Source: Firmicutes bacterium UBA3553
GTDB lineage: Bacteria; Bacillota; Clostridia; Tissierellales; Sedimentibacteraceae
Direction: 5' to 3'
NCBI GenBank assembly: GCA_002381185.1
Contig: DFOA01000041.1
Location: forward strand, 1-64,000
Length of the DNA: 64,000 nt
Shown here: positions 16,885-26,299 of the stretch, piece after piece
Numbering within the stretch: position 1 is the stretch's first letter
How the letters are laid out: every line of letters begins with the position of its first letter
Position numbers and translations under genes: made by a program
Notes under the pieces: model-generated
Told to the model about the DNA's origin: nothing
Databases searched by the model: none
Seen by the model: the letters and a program-made list of their open reading frames with translations, nothing else

Positions 16885-18384
16885 ATGAGAGAACGGTTAA
16901 AGGCAAAGCCTAGTGAAGTGGTATGCAAATATTTGTTTGAACCTGCGATTGTTGAGGATAGTAAGCGTTCCTTTATTAATATGGTTCATTTAAATTTGGC
17001 GCATGTTCTGATGCTTTGCAAACAGGATATCATAGAGAAAAAGGATGCGGAAATATTGTTGGAAGCATTACTTGAACTAAAAAAATCTGGACCGGGTACT
17101 TTTGAACTTAACCCTCTCTATGAAGATTATTATTTTAATATTGAACAGTACCTTATTTCACAAATAGGAATTGAATCTGCCGGAAAAATGCATACGGCAA
17201 GGAGCAGAAATGATTTGCATTCTACAATAAGTCGTATGAATGTGAGAGATGCCATTACAGGACTCTATCCAGAGCTGCTTGAGCTGCGCGCTATTTTGAT
17301 AAAGCTTGCTTCTGAAAACAAAGAGACTGTGTTGACAGGTTATACTCACATGCAGCCGGCTCAGCCCATTACTCTCGGACACTATTTTGCAGCCATTGCT
17401 GAAGCAATTGAAAGAGACTATCAGCGTTTGACTGAAGCTTATAAAAGAGTTAACTGCTGTCCATTGGGCAGCGGTGCATTTGCAGGTACCGGTTTTAATA
17501 TAGACAGACAATATACAGCAGAATTATTGGGATTTTACGGACCGGTTGAAAACAGCATAGATGCAGTAGCATCAAGGGACTATTTGTTAGAGTTTTCTGC
17601 ACATTTTGCTACATTTGGATCTACCATTAATAGATTTGCCAATGATCTTTATATTTGGGCAACTGATGAATTCGGATTTATTGAGGTGGATGATTCAATG
17701 GCAGCGTGCAGCAGTATTATGCCCCAGAAAAAAAATCCTATCACCCTGGAGCATGTAAAGGCAAAGACATCTCATCTTCTTAGTGCTTTTGTATCAATCT
17801 TTACTTGCATGAAGGGAATTCCATTTGGGCATTGCCGGGATATAGGAGGGGAAAGCATACATTTATTTTGGGATGCAACTTCACAGATGGAAGCAATTTT
17901 AGAATTGCTCAACAGCACATTAAAGAGCATTAAGATTAAGCAAAACAATATGGAACTCAGAGCAAACACCAATTTTTCAACAGTTACAGAGCTTGCTGAC
18001 GAGCTTGTCAAGAAAGAGGGACTATCCTTCAGAATAGCTCATCAAATTGTAGGAAGCATTGTCAGTGATTGTATAGATAGTGGGTTGTCTGCTCAGGAAA
18101 TTACCATTGAGATGCTTAATAATGCCGGGAAGATATATGCTTCGCGTACTTTCGATTGGACACAGGAGCATATTAGTATGGTGCTTAATGCGGACTACTC
18201 GGTTAATAATAAACCAAGCCCGGGCTCACCGTCGCCTGAAGAGTGCGAGACATTGATTCAAAAACTTGAAAAAAGTCTTGATAATGATGTTCAAGTATAT
18301 CATAATATAGTAAAAGAACTTGAACTATCATCTATTAGGCTTCAAAAGGAGGTAGTTCAAGTAATAAAAATAGTGAGAGATTGA
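16885..18384 (+). CDS. Argininosuccinate lyase-family enzyme
   Basis: Member of the aspartase/fumarase/argininosuccinate lyase superfamily, 499 residues, which eliminates fumarate from a C-N bonded succinyl group. Superfamily signatures are HTARSRND near residue 98, GYTHMQPAQP near 153 and the mobile catalytic-serine loop CSSIMPQKKNP near 275. No argininosuccinate synthase is near, and the gene lies between an opine dehydrogenase and a regulator in an operon that also has fumarase and malic enzyme, so it is more likely a catabolic lyase for an N-(dicarboxyethyl) amino compound than the biosynthetic ArgH. GGAGGAAA precedes the ATG. Confidence 0.85.
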   Translation: MRERLKAKPSEVVCKYLFEPAIVEDSKRSFINMVHLNLAHVLMLCKQDIIEKKDAEILLEALLELKKSGPGTFELNPLYEDYYFNIEQYLISQIGIESAGKMHTARSRNDLHSTISRMNVRDAITGLYPELLELRAILIKLASENKETVLTGYTHMQPAQPITLGHYFAAIAEAIERDYQRLTEAYKRVNCCPLGSGAFAGTGFNIDRQYTAELLGFYGPVENSIDAVASRDYLLEFSAHFATFGSTINRFANDLYIWATDEFGFIEVDDSMAACSSIMPQKKNPITLEHVKAKTSHLLSAFVSIFTCMKGIPFGHCRDIGGESIHLFWDATSQMEAILELLNSTLKSIKIKQNNMELRANTNFSTVTELADELVKKEGLSFRIAHQIVGSIVSDCIDSGLSAQEITIEMLNNAGKIYASRTFDWTQEHISMVLNADYSVNNKPSPGSPSPEECETLIQKLEKSLDNDVQVYHNIVKELELSSIRLQKEVVQVIKIVRD

Positions 18385-18390
18385 TAAAAT

Positions 18391-19098
18391 ATGGACAACT
18401 TAAAGCGAAAAGGAATTTCAATTTACTATCAAATAGAAGAGTATATTCAAGAGAAAATTGATAGTCAGGTATGGTATGAAGGGTTTCAATTACCTTCGGA
18501 AATGGAACTTGCAAAATTTTTTAAGGTAAGCCGTTCTACTATACGTCATGCCATATCTAACCTTGTTTTACAGGGGAAGCTTATCCGCAAGCAAGGGTTA
18601 GGTACGTTTGTTACAAAGCCTTCTTATGAAGGTAATTATCTTAAATTTTATTTTCCTGAAGAATTTGGAAGTAATCATAAGCTATTGGAATTCAGAAAAA
18701 TAGAGGCATCTTACTCTATTTCACAAAGCTTAGAGCTGCCTTTAGGAAGCATTGTGGTTGAGATATCCAGATTAAGATATGTCAAGGATGAGAGTGAAGC
18801 GTCTATTTTAGAGAAATCCTATTATGATATAAATCTTTTCCAAGGGATTGAGAATTACGATTTAAGTAAAAAGATATATGATATTATCGAAAAAGAATAC
18901 GGGGTTAGTTTAATAAAATCAAAGATGTTGATTGAACCGGTTCTTTTGAAGGAAAGAGAAGCAGAATTTCTTAATTCTAGTCCAGGTTCTCCGGTTTTAC
19001 TATTGTCAAGGGTGGGCTACACCTATAATGATAAGCCTGTAATTCTGACTAAAAGTTTAGTTCGGGCAGATAAATGCAAGTTGCTGATTAAAGAATGA
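18391..19098 (+). CDS. GntR-family (UTRA) transcriptional regulator
   Basis: A 235-residue regulator with an N-terminal winged helix (FQLPSEMELAKFFKVSRSTIRHAISNL) followed by a UTRA effector-binding domain (residues about 90-235). It begins six bases after the lyase stop, so it is co-transcribed with the two enzymes it probably controls. The two operator-like palindromes at 15667-15712 are its likely targets. The effector is probably the operon's substrate or an intermediate (inferred). Confidence 0.88.
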   Translation: MDNLKRKGISIYYQIEEYIQEKIDSQVWYEGFQLPSEMELAKFFKVSRSTIRHAISNLVLQGKLIRKQGLGTFVTKPSYEGNYLKFYFPEEFGSNHKLLEFRKIEASYSISQSLELPLGSIVVEISRLRYVKDESEASILEKSYYDINLFQGIENYDLSKKIYDIIEKEYGVSLIKSKMLIEPVLLKEREAEFLNSSPGSPVLLLSRVGYTYNDKPVILTKSLVRADKCKLLIKE

Positions 19099-19187
19099 TA
19101 ATTATGATATTAAAATTAACGAATATTCCATATTGTTCGTTCCTGTCGTTATTGTCGTATAAGGATTGATGTGCAGTCATCGTATAC

Positions 19188-19334
19188 TTATATTAGCTTT
19201 TCTGTTGCTGAACTTTCTGTACCATTTCCTAAAAGAAAGTATCCGTCCTGAAAACGTAATCCTGCACTGAGCCTTTTAAATACGAAGCTTACATACTTTA
19301 AGCTTCGTATAAGGCGAACCGCGATAATCTTCAT
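19188..19334 (-). CDS. Possible 48-residue small protein
   Basis: In the 375-bp gap between the regulator and the TRAP receptor, the minus strand has a 48-codon frame from ATG 19334 to a TAA at 19188-19190, containing FKRLSAGLRFQDGYF and GNGTESSATEKLI. There is no clear ribosome binding site. The region differs in texture from its neighbours and also contains the inverted repeat at 19280-19310, so it may be part of a dispersed intergenic repeat rather than a gene. Nothing else is visible in this gap. Confidence 0.25.
   Translation of the reverse strand: MKIIAVRLIRSLKYVSFVFKRLSAGLRFQDGYFLLGNGTESSATEKLI
19280..19310. repeat. Perfect 11-bp inverted repeat
   Basis: ATACGAAGCTT (19280-19290) and AAGCTTCGTAT (19300-19310) separated by 9 bases. 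It could stop transcripts leaving the regulator gene, although no T-tract follows directly, or be part of a small repeated element. Confidence 0.5.
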
Positions 19335-19473
19335 ATTCCATTGCCCAGTAGGAAAATATTTTGAGATAAAATAAATTGATTAAGTTAGTATTGATTATGT
19401 ATGAATGAATACGTTTTAATGTGAAAAAAATGTAGTGTCAACTTGATATGTAAAATATTATGGAGGTTATGCA

Positions 19474-20508
19474 ATGAAGAAATATATAGTTTTAATATTA
19501 ATAATTGTTTTACTCATAACTATAGTTGGGTGCAGCGCAAATAACAATGTACCAGTGGACAATACTTCTTCAAATAATACGCAGGATAGCAATTCAACTG
19601 CGCCAAATAGAGAATTAACACGTATGCTTCTTGGGACTTCAAGTGCAGGGGGAACATACTACGTTTTAGGCGGCGGTTGGGCAAAAATTATGAATGACAA
19701 TGTTAATAATGTTGATATAGCAGTAGAAGTGACCGGTGGACCAAACACCAATATCCAACTGATAGAGAACGGAGATATGGAATTGGGTTATGCTACTACA
19801 TGGTTAGCGGGTGAAGCTTATTCAGGTGAAGGTTGGGCAGAAGGGAAAAAGTATTCTGAAATACGTGCAATGTATCCTATGTATAGCAGTATTCTCTATA
19901 TTTATACACTAAAAGGAAGCGGTATAACAAGCGTATATGAGTGTGAAGGTAAAAATGTAAGTGTAGGAGCTCCCGGTGCAACGAGCGATATGGCAGGAAG
20001 GGCTGTTTTAGATGTTTTAGGAATTAAGCCTAAGTCCATAAGCAGTTTGCCAACAGATGCTCAGATTAATGCACTTAAAGATGGTACAGTAGACGTAAAT
20101 TTTGGCATAACCGGACTTCCTGCCCCTTGGCTGCTTGATTTAGAAACAACTCATGAAGTTGAATATATACCTTTGAAACAAGAAGAAATAAACAAGATTC
20201 TTGAAGCATATCCATACTGGGCGCAAGGTGTAGTACCAGAAGGAACATATAAGCATCAAACAGGTGATATTCCCGTTTTAACATTCTGGAACATGGCTAT
20301 AGCTGATAAAGATATTCCGGATGATATAGTATATGATTTAGTAAAAACTACTTTTGATCATCATGAAGAATTAGTAGCTATTGATCCTACATCTGAGAGT
20401 ACAATTCCTGAGAATGTTATAAACTGCAGCATTCCTCTTCATCCGGGTGCACTTAAATATTATGAGGAAAGCGGAATTGAGGTTCCTGATAAATTGATTA
20501 TTAAATAA
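19474..20508 (+). CDS. TAXI-family TRAP transporter solute receptor
   Basis: Extracellular lipoprotein receptor of 344 residues. Signal with lipobox TIVGC (Cys20), a low-complexity Asn/Ser/Thr linker, then the TAXI pattern LLGTSSAGGTYYVLGGGWAKIMN and a VEVTGGPNTNIQLIENG segment. TAXI-type TRAP systems import dicarboxylates, amino acids and related organic acids with an ion gradient. GGAGG precedes the ATG. Its substrate is probably the opine-like or succinyl-amino compound handled by the enzymes upstream (inferred). Confidence 0.93.
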   Translation: MKKYIVLILIIVLLITIVGCSANNNVPVDNTSSNNTQDSNSTAPNRELTRMLLGTSSAGGTYYVLGGGWAKIMNDNVNNVDIAVEVTGGPNTNIQLIENGDMELGYATTWLAGEAYSGEGWAEGKKYSEIRAMYPMYSSILYIYTLKGSGITSVYECEGKNVSVGAPGATSDMAGRAVLDVLGIKPKSISSLPTDAQINALKDGTVDVNFGITGLPAPWLLDLETTHEVEYIPLKQEEINKILEAYPYWAQGVVPEGTYKHQTGDIPVLTFWNMAIADKDIPDDIVYDLVKTTFDHHEELVAIDPTSESTIPENVINCSIPLHPGALKYYEESGIEVPDKLIIK

Positions 20509-20520
20509 AGCTTAAAATTT

Positions 20521-20553
20521 TGGGAGAAGTTTGTTTTAACTTGACTTCTCCCA
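20521..20553 (+). terminator. Hairpin between receptor and permease genes
   Basis: TGGGAGAAGT (20521-20530) pairs with ACTTCTCCCA (20544-20553). No strong T-tract follows, so it more likely attenuates or stabilises the upstream mRNA, giving more receptor than permease. Confidence 0.6.
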
Positions 20554-20632
20554 AATCTTATAATATTAATGTATTTTGAAAAATCGTAACATTGTTAATA
20601 TAACAAATTATAATTTAACGAGGTGAGATTTA

Positions 20633-22576
20633 ATGAAGAAGAACAAGGAAAATATTGATATCTCTGAACTGGAAGATGAAGGTTTACCAAAAAGAGAATT
20701 AGAAGGAGTTTTGAAGAAGACTATTTACATAATTGGAATTGCAATGTCTCTTTTTCATATTTACAGTTTGGCAATAAAGCCGGTCACACCATGGATAATC
20801 TATTGTGTACATATAAGTTTTGGTTTTATATTAACCTTAGCGCTATATTGCAGCAGAAAGAAAGACAGTAAAAAATCAATTCCTATATATGATCTGGCTC
20901 TTATGGCATTAGGACTCTTTGCCGCTACATATATGATAATAGAAATGAATGCTCTCATTTATCGAATTGGTATTGCTCCCACAAAATTAGATATAGTGGT
21001 AAGCATTATTATAATTGGATTAATATTAGAAATTACAAGAAGGACTTGCGGAAATGTTTTACCATGTATTGCAATAGTATTTTTACTTTATGCTCATTAT
21101 GGTAAATATATACCAGGCTTGCTAGGTCATAGAGGATATTCCTGGCCTAAAATTCTAAGTTATATGATTGGTATGGATGCGATTTTTAGCACTCCTATGA
21201 ATGCATCTGCTACAATGGTATTTTTATTTGTTGTATTTGGAGCATTTTTACAAGCAACCGGATCTGGTAAGTTTTTTATAGACTTAGCTTTAAGCATATC
21301 TGGTTCTAAGCGAGGAGGACCTGCCAAGGTTGCAGTCATATCAAGTGCACTGTTTGGTACAGTTTCAGGTAACTCCGTAGCAAATGTAGTATCTACAGGT
21401 TCTTTTACAATCCCTATGATGAAGTCTATCGGATATCGTCCGGCATTTGCAGCTGCTGTTGAAGCTACTGCCTCTACCGGCGGACAGATTATGCCGCCAA
21501 TTTTAGGTTCAGCTGCCTTTATAATGGCGCAATTAGTAGGAGTACCATATATGCGTATAGTCACTGCCTCTATAATACCGGCATTGTTATATTTTTATAC
21601 GGTATTTATCATGGTCGATCTGGAAGCGGTAAAGTATAACCTTAAGGGTATGCCAAAGGAAGAGCTTCCAATATTTAAAAAGATTATCGTTAGCGAAGGA
21701 TATCTATTGCTTCCTCTTATAATATTAATTTATGTACTTTCTGTTCTGGGAGCCAGTCCGATCAGAGCTGCTATGTGGGGAATTATTACAGCTATTGCAG
21801 TAACATACTTTAAAAAAGAAACAAGAATTGGAATTAAGGGAATCCTAAATGCCTTGTACCAAGGCGCTATATCCTCAGTAAGTATTATTGCAGCTTGCGG
21901 AACTGCCGGAATAGTAGTAGGAGTTATAAATTTGACCGGAACCGGTCTAAAATTCGCTAGCGCGGTTATGTCGCTTTCAATGGGGATATTACCAGTAGCA
22001 TTACTGCTAACAATGATGGCAAGTATAGTCTTGGGTATGGGTTTGCCTACGACTGCTTCATATCTGATATGTGCTGCGGTTGCAGCACCTGCACTTGTTC
22101 AAATGGGACTAAGTAATTTAGCTGCACATATGTTTGTATTTTATTACGCATGTATTTCAGCTATAACACCTCCGGTTGCTTTAGCTGCTTATGCAGGTGC
22201 CGGAATTGCAAAAGCAAAGCCAATGGAGGTTGGATTTACTGCATGTAAAATAGGAATTTCTGCCTTTATAATTCCGTTTATGTTCGCATATGGTCCAACA
22301 CTATTATGTGAAGGATCCGTTTCTTCTATATTTATGACAGCTTTGACTGCCTTAATAGGAGCTACCATGCTTTCATTCGGGCTGCAAGGTACTGTCATGA
22401 GTATGAGGATTAACATTATTGAAAGTATAGCGCTATGTATAGGTTCACTGTTACTTATTAAACCAGGTCTAATTACTGATGTTATTGGATTGGGTACAGG
22501 GTCTGCGTTAATTGCATTTGTTTATATCAGAAACAAGAAAATAAAAGAGACAGCAGATGCTGTTGATATTGTGTAA
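20633..22576 (+). CDS. TRAP transporter fused permease (DctQM type)
   Basis: Membrane protein of 647 residues with roughly 16 or more hydrophobic segments: an N-terminal four-helix DctQ-like part fused to a DctM-like transport domain. DctM features include GSGKFFIDLALSISGSKRGGPAKVAV, SGNSVANVVSTG, and ATASTGGQIMPPILGSAAFIMA, plus the later GMGLPTTASYLICAAVAAPAL. Fused QM permeases are the norm for TAXI systems. GAGGTGAG precedes the ATG. Confidence 0.93.
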   Translation: MKKNKENIDISELEDEGLPKRELEGVLKKTIYIIGIAMSLFHIYSLAIKPVTPWIIYCVHISFGFILTLALYCSRKKDSKKSIPIYDLALMALGLFAATYMIIEMNALIYRIGIAPTKLDIVVSIIIIGLILEITRRTCGNVLPCIAIVFLLYAHYGKYIPGLLGHRGYSWPKILSYMIGMDAIFSTPMNASATMVFLFVVFGAFLQATGSGKFFIDLALSISGSKRGGPAKVAVISSALFGTVSGNSVANVVSTGSFTIPMMKSIGYRPAFAAAVEATASTGGQIMPPILGSAAFIMAQLVGVPYMRIVTASIIPALLYFYTVFIMVDLEAVKYNLKGMPKEELPIFKKIIVSEGYLLLPLIILIYVLSVLGASPIRAAMWGIITAIAVTYFKKETRIGIKGILNALYQGAISSVSIIAACGTAGIVVGVINLTGTGLKFASAVMSLSMGILPVALLLTMMASIVLGMGLPTTASYLICAAVAAPALVQMGLSNLAAHMFVFYYACISAITPPVALAAYAGAGIAKAKPMEVGFTACKIGISAFIIPFMFAYGPTLLCEGSVSSIFMTALTALIGATMLSFGLQGTVMSMRINIIESIALCIGSLLLIKPGLITDVIGLGTGSALIAFVYIRNKKIKETADAVDIV

Positions 22577-22690
22577 AATTTCAGCCCCGCTTCAAATTTT
22601 TATTTTAAATTAATCGAGTATTAGGGTAAATGAAAACAATAAATATATTGGTCAGTCAGATTTATTGAAAAAACAGTCTGGAGGTTAAAT

Positions 22691-24055
22691 ATGGACCATA
22701 GAGTTGAAAGAGATACCATGGGTGAAATAAAAGTGACTGCTGAAAAACTGTGGGGTGCTCAAACTCAGAGGAGCTTTGAAAACTTTAAAATTGGAATAGA
22801 GAAGATGCCTATAGAAGTCATTAGAGCCTTTAGCATATTAAAAAAAGCTGCAGCAAAGGCAAATAATAGACTTGGCAAATTAGATGATTCAAAGATGCAG
22901 ATTATCAGTATAGTTTGTGATGAAATAAACGGTGGTAAATTAGATGATAATTTTCCACTTGTAGTCTGGCAAACAGGAAGTGGTACGCAAAGCAACATGA
23001 ATGTCAATGAGGTAGTTGCCAATCGCTCAAATCTAATACTGGGAGAAAAATTGATACATCCGAACGACCATGTAAATATGTCTCAAAGTTCAAACGACAC
23101 ATTTCCTACAGCAATGCATATTGCTGCTGTTACCGAAATAGAAAATAAACTATTGCCATCTATTCATTTATTAAAAGATACGCTTGATAGATTAGAGACG
23201 GAGAACAGAGGCATCTTGAAAACAGGCAGAACACATTTGCAAGATGCTGTACCGATAGCATTTTCCCAAGAAATCAGCGGCTGGAAACATATGCTGGTAA
23301 AAGGAGAACAAAACATTCAACAATCCTTAGAAGGGTTAAGAGGGCTTGCATTGGGGGGAACAGCAGTAGGGACTGGGCTAAATGCTCATAAGGATTTTGG
23401 AAAATTAGCTGCAAAAGAAATTAGTTCATTATTAAATACAAATTTTTATTCTGCAGAAAATAAATTTCATTCCCTTACAAGCCTGGATGGATTGGTGTTT
23501 GCACATGGGGCACTTAAAGCTTTAGCGGCAGATTTGATGAAGATTGCCAATGATGTAAGATGGCTTGCAAGCGGACCCAGGTGTGGCATAGGAGAAATAT
23601 TTATTCCCGAAAATGAACCGGGCAGTTCAATTATGCCGGGGAAGGTGAATCCAACACAGTGCGAAGCACTTACAATGGTAGTATGCCAAGTCATGGCAAA
23701 TGACACTGCAATTTCTTTCGGCGCATCACAAGGTAATTTCCAACTGAATGTTTTTTTACCTATGACCATTTATAATTTCTTACAATCAGTTAGAATATTA
23801 ACAGATGCAATTACTTCATTTAATAATAATTGCATTGATGGAATTAAGCCAAATATAGAAAAAATGAAAGAAAACTTAGATAAATCATTGATGCTGGTTA
23901 CTGGTTTGAATCCGTACATAGGGTACGAAAAAGCTGCTGTGGTAGCTAAAACGGCTTACAACAAAGGTGTTCGGTTAAAAGAAGCAGCAATTGAATTAGG
24001 ATATTTAACTGAAGAAGAATTTGATGAAATTATAAAACCTGAAGATATGGTATAA
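22691..24055 (+). CDS. fumC: Class II fumarate hydratase
   Basis: Iron-independent fumarase of 454 residues that hydrates fumarate to malate. Signatures: GSGTQSNMNVNEVVANRSN near residue 100, SSNDTFPTAMHIA near 136, TGRTHLQDAVP near 182, and the catalytic loop GSSIMPGKVNPTQCEA near 317. Its place downstream of an argininosuccinate-lyase-family enzyme and directly before malic enzyme suggests it handles fumarate set free by the lyase rather than serving only the TCA cycle. The related aspartase family differs in the TGRTHLQDAVP and loop contexts; fumarase is the better reading. Confidence 0.92.
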   Translation: MDHRVERDTMGEIKVTAEKLWGAQTQRSFENFKIGIEKMPIEVIRAFSILKKAAAKANNRLGKLDDSKMQIISIVCDEINGGKLDDNFPLVVWQTGSGTQSNMNVNEVVANRSNLILGEKLIHPNDHVNMSQSSNDTFPTAMHIAAVTEIENKLLPSIHLLKDTLDRLETENRGILKTGRTHLQDAVPIAFSQEISGWKHMLVKGEQNIQQSLEGLRGLALGGTAVGTGLNAHKDFGKLAAKEISSLLNTNFYSAENKFHSLTSLDGLVFAHGALKALAADLMKIANDVRWLASGPRCGIGEIFIPENEPGSSIMPGKVNPTQCEALTMVVCQVMANDTAISFGASQGNFQLNVFLPMTIYNFLQSVRILTDAITSFNNNCIDGIKPNIEKMKENLDKSLMLVTGLNPYIGYEKAAVVAKTAYNKGVRLKEAAIELGYLTEEEFDEIIKPEDMV

Positions 24056-24066
24056 TCGGAGGAAGA

Positions 24067-25233
24067 ATGAATAATAATGTAGCTTTAGAAAAACACTTTG
24101 AGTGGAAGGGTAAAATAGAGATAATATCGAGAACCAAGTTAGATACAAAAGAAAATCTATCTATAGCATACACACCTGGTGTGGCAATACCATGTTTAGA
24201 GATAGCAAAAGATGAAAATAAAGCATATGATCTAACAAGAAAACATAATTTAGTAGCTGTAATTACCGATGGAACAGCTGTATTAGGATTAGGTGACATA
24301 GGCCCGAGTGCTGCAATGCCGGTTATGGAAGGTAAGTGTGCCTTATTTAAAGAATTTGCTGACATAGATGCCTTTCCAATATGTATAAATTCTAAAGATG
24401 TTGACGAAATTGTTAATACTATTGCCCTTATATCCAAAAGCTTTGGGGGTATCAATTTGGAAGATATATCAGCACCCAGATGTTTTGAAATTGAAAAAAG
24501 ATTGAAGGAAATATGCAATATACCGGTTTTTCATGATGATCAGCATGGTACAGCAATTGTCACATGTGCGGCTATGATAAATGCAGCTAAGGTTGCAGGC
24601 AAAAATAAAAAAGATATGAATATAGTTGTTAATGGTTCGGGAGCTGCCGGCATAGCAGTAACAAAATTACTTATTGATATGGGCTTCGAAAATGTTATAA
24701 TATGTGACTCAAAAGGTGTAATAAATAAAAATGATATAAATTTAAACGGCGTAAAATCTGAAATAGCTCAAATTACTAATAAAAATAACATGAGTGGAGG
24801 TCTAAAAGAAGTATTAGTTGGAGCTGATGCATTTATTGGTGTATCCAGACCAAATCTTATAACAGCAGAAATGGTTGCAACAATGGCAGATAAAAGCATA
24901 ATAATGGCAATGGCAAATCCAATACCGGAAATAATGCCTGGAGAAGCAAAAAAAGGTGGAGCATTAGTTGTAGGAACCGGACGTTCTGATTTTCCAAATC
25001 AAATTAATAATCTTTCCGCGTTTCCAGGGGTTTTTAAAGGGGCTTTAAAAGTTAGAGCAAAGGAGATAACAAATTCAATGAAAATAGAAGCGGCATTAGC
25101 CATTGCTGATATGGTTCCGGAAGAATTATTATCTCCTGATAATATACTGCCCAATCCTCTTGATAAGAGAATTGCAGAGGTAGTTGCGGATTCTGTTGCT
25201 AAGGAAGCTATAAGAAGCGGTGCTGCGAGCTAA
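24067..25233 (+). CDS. Malic enzyme (NAD(P)-dependent, short bacterial type)
   Basis: A 388-residue malic enzyme that oxidatively decarboxylates malate to pyruvate and CO2. The N-terminal domain has SIAYTPGVA and TDGTAVLGLGDIGP; the metal-binding stretch is FHDDQHGTAIV; the Rossmann domain has NGSGAAGIA. It lacks the phosphotransacetylase-like extension of long MaeB enzymes. It starts 11 bases after fumC with GGAGGAAG, and ends the operon before a strong terminator, completing a fumarate to malate to pyruvate route. Confidence 0.93.
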   Translation: MNNNVALEKHFEWKGKIEIISRTKLDTKENLSIAYTPGVAIPCLEIAKDENKAYDLTRKHNLVAVITDGTAVLGLGDIGPSAAMPVMEGKCALFKEFADIDAFPICINSKDVDEIVNTIALISKSFGGINLEDISAPRCFEIEKRLKEICNIPVFHDDQHGTAIVTCAAMINAAKVAGKNKKDMNIVVNGSGAAGIAVTKLLIDMGFENVIICDSKGVINKNDINLNGVKSEIAQITNKNNMSGGLKEVLVGADAFIGVSRPNLITAEMVATMADKSIIMAMANPIPEIMPGEAKKGGALVVGTGRSDFPNQINNLSAFPGVFKGALKVRAKEITNSMKIEAALAIADMVPEELLSPDNILPNPLDKRIAEVVADSVAKEAIRSGAAS

Positions 25234-25274
25234 AATTAAAAAAGTGTGTAAGGCATCTTGAATTTATTAATTAA

Positions 25275-25311
25275 CAAAAGCATCGATGATTATTTGTCAT
25301 CGGTGCTTTTG
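25275..25311 (+). terminator. Intrinsic terminator after malic enzyme
   Basis: CAAAAGCATCGATGA pairs with TCATCGGTGCTTTTG across a short loop, followed by TTTT. Closes the operon that began at 15626. Confidence 0.85.
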
Positions 25312-25384
25312 TTTTCGCAAAGGTATCTAAATATATTTTTTAAATTTATCTTGGTATAAAAGGTAGTTATTTCATTTTTATTAA

Positions 25385-25413
25385 TTGACAGTATCATCTT
25401 ATTAAGTTAAAAT
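25385..25413 (+). promoter_or_regulatory. Promoter of the Wzz/BY-kinase operon
   Basis: TTGACA at 25385-25390, 17-bp spacer, TAAAAT at 25408-25413. A leader of roughly 115 nt follows before the ATG at 25538; I see no clear regulatory structure in it. Confidence 0.6.
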
Positions 25414-25537
25414 TTATATACGAGGAAATATTAAAAAGTAGTTATAATTTTTATTTTCTTGTCGATATAATCATAGATGGATGTTTATTGTTTATCAATC
25501 TATGCAAGCATTATATCAAGTTAAAAGGAGAAGTGCA

Positions 25538-26299
25538 ATGTACGAAAATGAAGAATATGACGTGATTGAGCTTAGGGAGATTTTTCAAATATTGAAAAAA
25601 TACATTAAGCTGGTAATCATAGTTCCTATTATTTTTGCAGTATTTGGAGCTTTGATAAGTATATATTTGATCGATCCTGTGTATGAAGCATCAACCACGC
25701 TCATAGTAAGACAGAATAAGGATTCAAATGAAGAGATTAATATTACGGATGTTAATCTGGGCAAGAGTTTAGTGTATACTTACGCTGAGATGGCAAAATC
25801 AAACACAGTCCTTGATAATACAAAAAATGCATTAGGGCTGTCAGAAATAAACGGAAAAGCTATAACAGTATCACCTGTAAAGGATACTCAAATCCTAAAG
25901 GTAGCAGTTCAAGATACTAATCCTCAGCTGGCAATGAATATTGCTAATACCCTGGTAGAAGAATTCACTGTTGAAATAGTAAGAATAACAAAGGCCGACA
26001 ACGTGGCGGTTGTAGATTATGCCACATTGCCCGCGAGACCAATCAAACCTAACAAATCCATGAATACGGCGATAGCAGCAGTATTAGGAGAAATGATTGT
26101 CTTAATGATAATATTCTTGAAGGAATATTTGGACAACACTATCAAAACAGAAAAGGACATTGAAAAACATTTGGGAATATCCGTAATCGGGACAATCCCT
26201 AATTTTAACAAAGGGGGAAAACAGACATATGGAAAGATACAAAGTAAAAGAGGATCAGAAGTCTCCCATAGCGGAAGCTTACAGGAAAATTGCAACTAA
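25538..26299 (+). CDS. Wzz/YveK-type polysaccharide chain-length/co-polymerase protein
   Basis: A 253-residue membrane protein with the Wzz architecture: an N-terminal cytoplasmic ELREIFQILKKYIK segment, a first membrane span at about 20-45, an extracytoplasmic domain, and a second span near 178-200 preceded by the proline-rich PARPIKPNK motif. In Gram-positives it is the membrane activator of the following BY-kinase and controls polysaccharide export length. The ATG at 25538 has AAAGGAG upstream; an upstream frame start at 25481 has none. The 3' end overlaps the kinase gene by 71 bases, which is unusually long. Confidence 0.9.
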   Translation: MYENEEYDVIELREIFQILKKYIKLVIIVPIIFAVFGALISIYLIDPVYEASTTLIVRQNKDSNEEINITDVNLGKSLVYTYAEMAKSNTVLDNTKNALGLSEINGKAITVSPVKDTQILKVAVQDTNPQLAMNIANTLVEEFTVEIVRITKADNVAVVDYATLPARPIKPNKSMNTAIAAVLGEMIVLMIIFLKEYLDNTIKTEKDIEKHLGISVIGTIPNFNKGGKQTYGKIQSKRGSEVSHSGSLQENCN

